A DNA stretch of 17,567 nucleotides from the NCBI GenBank assembly GCA_014904985.1, contig MU129067.1, positions 130,237 to 147,803 on the forward strand, written 5' to 3'. Below, piece by piece: positions 10,784-17,567 of this stretch (position 1 is the first letter of the stretch; each line of letters starts with the position of its first letter). The DNA comes from Hydnum rufescens UP504 (lineage: Eukaryota > Basidiomycota > Agaricomycetes > Cantharellales > Hydnaceae). Position numbers and translations under genes: made by a program. The notes under the pieces are model-generated. The model searched no databases and was not told the DNA's origin. It saw only the letters and a program-made list of their open reading frames with translations.

Positions 10784-12048
10784 ACAATATGGAGAACAGT
10801 AATAATTAGCCACAGTTCGGTCAGGCAGTATGGGCCAGGATTCCAAAGGAGATTGGGCGACACCTACAGATCAGAATTCACCCCACAGTAACTATATGTC
10901 TGAAATTATCCTGAAAGTGCAGACCCTGGTTATCCTAATAGATGTACAATATCCCCCAAAGTTTCAGATTCATTCCTCCAATATCTGAGTTTCCATAGCA
11001 TTTTTAAGGTCCAACAAAATGTGCCCTGCACTTTGGGCACTTCCACAGCTCCAAACATTCCCATATTTTATAGGCCTCACCTGGTCACTAATTGAGGCCC
11101 AACCTCAAAGTTTCAGCCTATTCTGAGGACTTTTGCATTGGTCACCTGACCAAGATCTTCCCCTCCCCCTGCTCCACTCAGTGATCCAAATTGTCAGGAC
11201 ATTGTTTTGATTTACAGAGATAGTATGAGACAATATATGTTCAAAATTTCAGGACATTCCATGCTATATTCAATGAGTTATTCAAGAAGCATTCCAGATC
11301 TATTCAATTTGGGGTCAGAACTGCAGTAGTTCAGTGGAAGCCATGGAACTCAGTGTGTAAAATAAGACACCACATTTGATATAAATCCAAATGAATAGAT
11401 TTGGATTTATATCAAATGTGGTGTCTTATTTTACACACTGAGTTCCATGGCTTCCACTGAACTACTGCAGTTCTGACCCCAAATTGAATAGATCTGGAAT
11501 GCTTCTTGAATAACTCATTGAATATAGCATGGAATGTCCTGAAATTTTGAACATATATTGTCTCATACTATCTCTGTAAATCAAAACAATGTCCTGACAA
11601 TTTGGATCACTGAGTGGAGCAGGGGGAGGGGAAGATCTTGGTCAGGTGACCAATGCAAAAGTCCTCAGAATAGGCTGAAACTTTGAGGTTGGGCCTCAAT
11701 TAGTGACCAGGTGAGGCCTATAAAATATGGGAATGTTTGGAGCTGTGGAAGTGCCCAAAGTGCAGGGCACATTTTGTTGGACCTTAAAAATGCTATGGAA
11801 ACTCAGATATTGGAGGAATGAATCTGAAACTTTGGGGGATATTGTACATCTATTAGGATAACCAGGGTCTGCACTTTCAGGATAATTTCAGACATATAGT
11901 TACTGTGGGGTGAATTCTGATCTGTAGGTGTCGCCCAATCTCCTTTGGAATCCTGGCCCATACTGCCTGACCGAACTGTGGCTAATTATTACTGTTCTCC
12001 ATATTGTTTAATAAATATTCATCATAGAGTATTGATTACATGTGTATA
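10743..12048. mobile_element. 650-bp-arm palindrome with 6-bp loop, foldback-type
   Basis: Arms 10743-11392 and 11399-12048 are reverse complements with no length difference and no mismatch in any stretch compared, around the loop GAATAG (11393-11398). The ends read TATACACATGTAATC inward on both sides; flanks then differ (TTATTC outside left, TGTTTATT outside right). A TA target duplication would be compatible but cannot be proven, since TA is palindromic. The arms contain three related CAAARTTTCAG motifs, look more AT-rich than the flanks, and have no ORF of note. Alternatives are a recent inverted duplication, or an assembly artefact, which such perfect palindromes can be. Confidence 0.85.
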
Positions 12049-12176
12049 TGTTTATTATTCCTTCACAGTGCTTGTCCCACGGGCACTTGGGCGCCTGTTT
12101 TGTTTGAGGCCGGCAGTTGCCGGTGTTGATTGTCGTCTTCACCAAATCCTAGCAACACGCCGAGAAGGGAACACAG

Positions 12177-12773
12177 GACCACACGCCACGACGGGCGTGT
12201 GGTCGCCTAAGTTGAGTTTTATTCCCCCCTTAGGTACAGCCGCGCGAAGAGAGCAGCAAAGGTTGCTCTCTTTGCGTCGCTTTTAACATGCTAACTAACT
12301 CGATTTTTGTTACTTTAGGTCTAAACGAGTAGGATTATGAAGAACCCCTGAAACCTGCCAAAGCCCCCAAAACCCTGCGCCTGAAAACTACGCGACCGTG
12401 GTGCAAATGGGCGCTGTGCGCCCGCATCGGTGGGCGTATGGTAATCAAAGGTACGCTGTGATTTCTATCGCATAGCAATGCAGAAGGTGCAGCGCGAGCT
12501 GCTCCTTCTGCGTCGCTCTGAATTCATTTACTAATGTATAGTGTTGTTCTAGGATCTAAACCAATACTCGAAATATGAACTGCCAAATGATGCCTGAGTG
12601 GGAACTGCGGCACGGCAGCGCAGGACAAGTACCGCACGCCCGCTGATGCAGGTGTGTGGTGCTATAAGGTACCTATTTATTTTCGATATGTACGTGACCC
12701 AAGGAGCAGCATAATTATGCTGCTCCTTTGGGGTCGCTTTGAACGTTTGTACTAACGTAGTCTATTATTGTAG
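12177..12773 (+). other. Right array of hairpin plus intron-like units
   Basis: Three units with intron signals: 12234-12318 (GTACAG...CTAAC...TTTAG), 12451-12552 (GTACGC...TTACTAAT...TCTAG) and 12669-12773 (GTACCT...TACTAACG...TGTAG). Each holds a stem built on an AAGGAGCAGC/GCTGCTCCTT theme (12248-12276, 12480-12511, 12701-12728), followed by a conserved G(C/G)GTCGCTYT box. The segments between them (132 and 116 nt) hold a second, GC-rich hairpin; at 12177-12204 it is an 11-bp stem. Two units are followed by GRTCTAAAC-type sequence, the third by GATTTGG. In the frame needed to reach the downstream ORF, the 116-nt segment has a TGA, and its length differs from the left arm (116 against 121), which argues against ordinary coding exons. 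Confidence 0.6.
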
Positions 12774-12906
12774 GATTTGGACCAAAACCTGTGAACTGAC
12801 TAGTGACATACCCGACCCGTCCAACAGTCGAACAGTCCTACAAGGATCCCCCGCCCTCCTTCCCTTACCTCTGAGGAGACAAAGCGACCCACGCGGTCCC
12901 TCTGTC

Positions 12907-13038
12907 ATGCCCGAGGAACGAATTATTTGGACCGACGACATGGGTCGGTTGTTTGGAATTTTGGCCCTGCTGCAGCCCGGCCGCATTGAACGCGATTGCT
13001 TGGTGACCTGGCAAGCGATTAATGTGGACGTGTGCTGA
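12907..13038 (+). CDS. Conserved 43-codon ORF, right copy
   Basis: Counterpart of 8722-8853, starting MPEERIIWTDDMGRLFGILA and ending INVDVC. The frame is open upstream as far as the acceptor-like TAG at 12773, so it may be the end of a spliced product (about 88 residues from the acceptor). Upstream of the Met the two copies diverge in frame. No family recognised. Confidence 0.35.
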   Translation: MPEERIIWTDDMGRLFGILALLQPGRIERDCLVTWQAINVDVC

Positions 13039-13047
13039 CGTGTGGGC

Positions 13048-13735
13048 GGCCTCAATTTCTCACGCCCGCGCCTAGTTGCTTCGCTTCAAGTTGGCGCCCG
13101 TGCCGCCCTCGTTATCTAACCCATAAAGAATGCAACTTTGGGTTCCTATAACAATATCCCCGTTACTTCAACTCCCAACGACGAAACCCCCGCTCTTCCC
13201 TGGGCCCTCGCGGTATTTTTTCTCAAGGGCCTCAATTTCTTGCGTCAACCCTGCGTTTTCACCCGCCGCAGCCTAGTACTTCGCCACCAACGCTTCCGTT
13301 TCTCTCTCCCTATAATATCGCCTTTACTTCTACCCCAACGACAAAACCCCAGCTCTTCCCTGGACCCTCGCCATATTTCTTCTCAAGGGCCTTAATTTCT
13401 TGCCTCAACCCCATGTTTTCACCCACCGCGGTCTAGTACTTTGCCAACAAGGCCCCGTTTCTCTCTCCCTATAATATCGCCTTTATTTCTACCCCCAACG
13501 ACAAAACCCCAGCTCTTCCCTTGACCCTTGCCGTGTTTTTTCTCAAGGGCCTCAATTTCTTGCCTCAACCCCTTGTTTTCACCCGTCGCGGCCGAGTACT
13601 TCACCAAGAAGCCCCCCTGTTTCTCCCCCCCTCTCCGTCATCTGCCGCCGCTCTTTTAATGCGATGTCAGGGGGCCTTTGTGATGGGAATTTCCCTGTGT
13701 ATTTCTCCAATCTCACCCCTGGACCCCTCCAACAT
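13048..13735. repeat. Tandem repeat, ~160-bp unit, about four copies
   Basis: Units begin with GGCCTCAATTTCT (one with GGCCTTAATTTCT) at 13048, 13228, 13388 and 13548. Shared landmarks are CAACCC...TTTTCACCC, CCTAGTACTT, TCTCTCCCTATAATATCGCC, CCCAACGACRAAACCC and CTCTTCCC, ending in TTTTTTCTCAAG. The first unit is a longer variant (180 bp) and the last is partial. The left arm has only one full unit (near 8699 going down) and one partial or fused copy, so copy number has changed since the arms separated. Confidence 0.85.
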
Positions 13736-13857
13736 CTCTACATAGAAATACTCCGGCAACTTCCACAGTTGGCACGAGGCGCAAACGGCCTGCCCGCAAC
13801 CAAACAACCCAACCGCCCCAGACCCACTGATCCATAAGCGGCTCATTCCCGTCCCCT

Positions 13858-13955
13858 CGAGATAACAGATCGCCCCCCGCAAACCACCTGAAGTTTTTTG
13901 ACGCCTCCCAAGGCCTCTTCTGCGAGAGAATAGATCGCCCCACGCAGGCCATCTG
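13858..13955. repeat. Short direct duplication, 33 bp, period 65
   Basis: CGAGATAACAGATCGCCCC... at 13858-13890 recurs as CGAGAGAATAGATCGCCCC... at 13923-13955 with about six or seven differences. It lies between the inverted-repeat arm and the RS-rich gene. No gene is called in 13736-14023. Confidence 0.5.
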
Positions 13956-14023
13956 TTGTACCTCAGAAGCCATTTGCCCTGCCCAAAACTTAGGAACTGA
14001 AGTTGTATTGGGTCAAAGCCCTC

Positions 14024-16740
14024 ATGGATTCGCCCGCTCCCAAGGAATCCCCTTTCCCCCTCCCTCAACCTACTTTCCCGCATAACGGATGGCTGGTCGA
14101 TGCCCACGGCCGAAATATTTGCCAGGAGCCTCGGCGCACGCGAAGTCCCTGATCAGGCTTACATACTGGGGATGTCTGCAGATGACCCAAGAACTGCCGT
14201 GGTGTCCTTCTATGAGGGACCCCTGATGCTCTCTGCCTCGTATTCCGTTGAACCATACCATCGAGGCCGAGCTTACTATTACCACAGGCGGATTGAAGTC
14301 ATTTTCGTTCCTTCTTGGGCCCAAACCCCTCTGCCATCGGCTGTGGAAGGGACGGCTAGGTTCTGGCAGCAACCCTGCCCTGAAGATGGCTTCCCAAGAG
14401 GTGCCAGGCGCTACTACCATTTGTTTGTAAGTCTTTGCTTTGGGTGGAACGTGTGTGCGGGCTGAACTTATGCCCGGCCTTAGGTTCGTCCCACTCCCCA
14501 TCCTATCCCCTCCCCCTTACTGCTGCACACTGAGCCCCGTACTATCGAAGGTTGGACGGTGGACAGAGACGGGTTCGTTTCCATTGAACCCATGGGGCCC
14601 AATGAGATTATCGCCAGAGATCGAGAGACGAACAGGGCGGGATTCGGTCCCTCTCAAAGTAGTCCGAGTCTCGTATTGGAAGGATGAAGATCGATGGGCC
14701 GCTGCGGATCCCATGCCCTCTCTTCCAAACACTGTGCGGCTGCAGGAGGCCAGTATCCTCCAGGGGCAGAGGTGTACGTGACCCTGGTGGGCTCCTCCAA
14801 TTATACCTATTTGCTTTCCTTGGCAGAATCCCTCCGCTCCCAACCCCCCCCCGCAGCCCTCCTCGAGCCCCTACGCCAGATCACAGCCCCCCCAGAACTC
14901 CTGAGACTCCTCCCCAAACCTTTGAGGCCGGCTATTCTCTCAGGGATGTGAGGGGTACGGCGTGGCCCTGAACCCAGGCCCTCGTATCGCCCAGGAACTC
15001 AGCATCGCGGCTCATCCTATAGACTGGAGGAGGAACGTCGGGAACATCCTCATAGGCCCCATAGGCCGGAGAGGGATGAACGATCTCGTTCGACCCATAG
15101 GCTCGAAAGGGACGACGGTTCGTCCTACAGGCCGATGTACAGGGGCCAGCCTGCCCCAGGCCCTTCCTGGGACTCCTCCGATGGACCGAGGTACAGGGAC
15201 CCCCCTACCTCTGGCTCTTGGCGGGGCTCGTCTTATAGGCCGGAAAACGAGGAGCGGTTGTCATACCGGCCGACATTCAGGGAGGATCGAGCTTCCGGGT
15301 CCCAATCCCGCCGGCAATTGTCCCCCGGTTGGAGTCGAGATAGCAGAGGAGGCTCTCCCAGCAGCAGGAAAAGCAGCAGGCGCTCTCGCGATGAAAGTGA
15401 AGAAGGGGGTTCGGATTCAAGGGCCTCAAAACGACAACGACCAGACCTCTCCCAGCAGCAAACGGGTAGAAGGATCCACGAACCATTTCCCGTCAGGCAA
15501 GGGCTGTCCTCACAGACCCGGGACGCAGGGGCCCGGCTGTTGGAAAGAAACAGAGGGGATGCAGCAGGGCAATATCGCCCCAAATGGGCCAACAACAATC
15601 CTCTTGCTTCAAAGGTGAAGGGGACCCCGTTCGTCAAGGCCGCGCTGTCGCTCACTTCTGCCCCAACAGATTTTAAAGAAGAAGTGCCCCTTTTAGGCCC
15701 AAATGGTCCGGCTCCGAACCATGCTCTGCTTCAAAAATGTAAGTCCGGCTCTCTGTATGCTCTCTTTATTAGTTTTTGAAGGTCGGGGCTAACTGATGGG
15801 GCCCGCACAGTTCTTCGAAACCCTAAGTCTGCACTGCCGCGCTTAGTAGAACAGCTCCCTTGTCGGATTGTGGCCGTTAATTCGGGCAGCCTCCCTATAC
15901 CTGGGTTCTACCAGCTCAACCCGAGCCCCTACGCACAGTTGGATTATTCTCTCTCTCTAAACGTGCCTGTACAATTTCAACAAGCCAGGGCCCATTTTGC
16001 CCTTCGTCCTTAGGTCTCGGTACCGCAGCCGAACAGTTCCCTATCCCGACCAAAGGGTTGATCTCATTCCTTCACAGGCCCACCATCCCACATACATGAA
16101 TGCTTCTCCAGAATATCTTGAGAGGACCGTGGGTCCTGGAAGCCCCTTGGAGGCCTCGTACTTGAAAGGTTTTCAGTATCTGAAGAGGCTGGATACCTTG
16201 GGCGCCATTGCCCAATCCCCTTTTAAGGATGAGATGAATGTTTTGGAGGCTTACAAAATGCTTCGGCCGGCATTGCAGAGGGGTCATTTGAAATTTGAAG
16301 AATGGTGTTCAGAGGTGGACGGGCTGGAAGGAAAAAGGTGCCTCTCCCTGGCCTTGGTGCATTTGGCTACCCATATGGCCCTGGACACCATAGCATACCT
16401 CGGCGGTCTAGAGTCCCCTGTATTTAGTCCCGATGAAACGTTAATAGGAGCCATATTTGGCCCCTCCCTGGAGCCCCAAGCCCCCGACCCGGGAACGCCC
16501 GATAACAGCATGCGATGGAACGCTGTGCTTATGGAAAGGTTGGGCATGCCTTGCTGGGGAATTATGCCTAGAGTGGTCCCTCAGCGGCTGGACTTTGATG
16601 CAGGGGGCCAGCTGGATGCGGACCCCTTGAAGGAAAAAAGAGAGAGAATGGTAGTGAGGGACCTGGCGGAACAATATCCGCCCTCAAAAGCATCCTTGCT
16701 TTCAAAGGCAGCCTTGTCCTTGTCAAAGAAACGGGCATAA
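14024..16740 (+). CDS. Unrecognised protein with Arg/Ser-rich middle and conserved C-terminal region
   Basis: Function unknown. The ATG at 14024 gives a frame reading NGWLVDAHGRNICQEP, followed after a break by DQAYILGMSADDPRTAVVSF and YYYHRRIEVIFVPSW. Introns: 14427-14483 (GTAAGT...CTTAG) and 15739-15810 (GTAAGT, CTAACTGAT branch, CACAG), both phase-consistent. After the first intron come IEGWTVDRDGFVSIEPM, YWKDEDRWAAADPMPS, VYVTLVGSSNYTYLLSLAES and a Pro-rich stretch. Next is a long Arg/Ser/Tyr-rich region (about 14985-15460, with RSSRRSRDE and a basic SKRQRP). The C-terminal part (15811-16740) has GSLPIPGFYQL, MNVLEAYKML, EGKRCLSLALVHLATHMALD and IGAIFGPSL, ending SKKRA. The frame breaks at about nine places; four lie in G/C runs and need one base each (14844-14852, 14952-14955, 14979-14981, 16079-16081). 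Repaired length would be near 865 residues. The RS region suggests a nuclear protein, but no RRM or catalytic domain is seen. Confidence 0.6.
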
Positions 16741-16768
16741 GGCAAAAGGATTCTCAGAAGAGCGTCCT

Positions 16769-17150
16769 ATGGATCAAACTTCGTGTCAAAACGCCCGACC
16801 AGCGGCCGAGCTCTGTACTCGTTTGAGAGCTGCCGCGGACATCACAAGGTCTGCACACTCGCCCGTCGTTGTGTGATAGCGACCTCCCCATACCACTTGG
16901 AGTCCTCGACTGCTTATCTCACGCCCCATTCTCTCTTTCCTCCGCATGTAAGGTACCTCAAGGCAGCTACTCTCCTGCAGACCCTGCGCGGCCCTACTCC
17001 TCAACCACCGACATCACCTTTTCGAGGCCTTTTATAAATAATCTGGCCCCCTTCCAACTCACTCCGTCTAATACCCAGAGAAGCTCGCGAAAACAGTGCG
17101 CTGTGGATAATGGAAAGGGCTTGCCAAGCCCTTCTAACTGCGATGTTTGA
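16769..17150 (+). other. Possible start of another gene, frame broken
   Basis: An ATG 28 bp after the previous stop opens MDQTSCQNARPAAELCTRLR for 35 codons. A second open frame (16869-17150) then reads CDSDLPIPLGVLDCLSHAPF onward. They would join only with a frame change near 16868-16875. Composition fits coding DNA, but no domain is recognised, and a minus-strand frame (17296-16994) is about as open. Low-confidence candidate. Confidence 0.25.
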
Positions 17151-17567
17151 GGCTGGAGAGGTACCTCCTCCGGTACGCTCCCCATTCGTCCTCCCCTCTC
17201 GAAGATCCCTAGTCCCTTGGCAGTTCGGTGCACATCCCAGTTCCTACACGAGCTGACCCAAGCCCCTTGCCAGAGAATCTTCTGAAGGGAGATCATCTGT
17301 GTTAAACCCTCTCTGTTATTTCTCCTCCTTCCTAGCGGTAGTTCTTCCAGGTGCGGCTTAGAATCTCCCGTTTATGCCTCGCCAACTCGGGCCTTACGTT
17401 GTTTGATAAGACATATTGTCCTTTGTAATCCAACGAGGCTTTCGAGGCTGAATCAGTCCTTTGCGGAAAGGCCCCTGAGGCAGTGAACCTGGGCGATCCT
17501 TCAATCAAGGCGCCCCGAGATGAATCTGTAGGGCAAGAGTGTTGTTCAGTATCGCCAAGGACTGTCA
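17151..17567. other. Unassigned right edge
   Basis: No gene, RNA or repeat could be supported. A pyrimidine-rich tract ending in CCTAG (about 17310-17335) resembles an intron 3' end, so exons may continue beyond the window. Confidence 0.3.

Larger units (their letters stand above)
12085..13735. repeat. Right arm of a large diverged inverted repeat
   Basis: Partner of 8335-9668. It begins at ACTTGGGCGCC, 37 bp past the palindrome. In order: a CCGGCAGTTGCCGG hairpin, three hairpin/intron-like units, the 43-codon ORF, then 160-180-bp tandem units. Homology fades near 13735, after AATGCGATGTCAGGGGGCC (left-arm counterpart near 8420). The arm ends about 290 bp before the start of the RS-rich gene, so it could supply that gene's upstream region. 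Confidence 0.85.

Noticed and set aside
12319..12668. Coding exons between the intron-like units
   Set aside because: Stops occur in the frame required, and lengths differ between arms by non-multiples of three.
13419..13607. Minus-strand frame with a coiled-coil look (RQEIEALEKKHGKG) across the 160-bp repeats
   Set aside because: The unit of 160 bp is not a multiple of three, so the frame is not kept from unit to unit, and the left-arm copy does not keep it either.
14985..15780. SR-type splicing factor
   Set aside because: Arg/Ser-rich sequence alone is not enough; no RRM or zinc finger is visible in any frame of the gene.
15811..16740. Retrotransposon Gag or capsid protein
   Set aside because: No zinc knuckle, protease, reverse transcriptase or LTR is seen nearby; the idea rests only on the repeat-rich setting.

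Overview
The window looks like nuclear DNA of a basidiomycete fungus, probably an Agaricomycete. The evidence is short introns (55-79 nt) with GT...AG ends and CTRAY-type branch sites, a KDZ (Kyakuja-Dileera-Zisupton) transposase gene split into eight exons, a gene with motifs of the TET/JBP-like 2OG-Fe(II) dioxygenases that are expanded in mushroom genomes, and a high load of repeats. No bacterial operon, tRNA, rRNA or CRISPR array was seen. The species cannot be named from sequence alone.

Layout. 1-1515: a minisatellite of about 21-bp units around the self-complementary core ACCCATGGGT. 1609-5363 (minus): a KDZ transposase whose eight exons can be joined with consistent splice phases. 5533-8161 (minus): a broken multi-exon gene ending in a TET/JBP-like dioxygenase domain, about 170 bp upstream of the KDZ start and on the same strand. 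8335-9668 and 12085-13735: the two arms of a large, diverged inverted repeat. Each arm holds three hairpin-plus-intron-like units, a conserved 43-codon ORF and about 160-bp tandem repeats. Between the arms lie a small MITE-like element (9735-9887), a truncated Arg/Asp/Tyr/Pro-rich gene piece (10392-10783), and a palindrome (10743-12048) with 650-bp arms, identical wherever compared, and a 6-bp loop. 14024-16740 (plus): an unrecognised gene with an Arg/Ser-rich middle and a well-preserved C-terminal region. 16769-17567: fragments of uncertain coding value.

How it fits together. KDZ transposons and TET/JBP-like genes are known to be associated in basidiomycete genomes, and this window shows them in tandem. 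The inverted-repeat block separates this minus-strand pair from the plus-strand RS-rich gene, so the two sides are transcribed away from it. Whether the block is a mobile foldback element, a pair of divergent upstream regions, or both is open.

A caution for any user. In all the larger genes the reading frame breaks repeatedly. At eleven sites listed below, the break is explained by one missing base in a short G or C run, and never by an extra one. This is what uncorrected homopolymer errors in a long-read assembly look like, so 'pseudogene' calls here are provisional.
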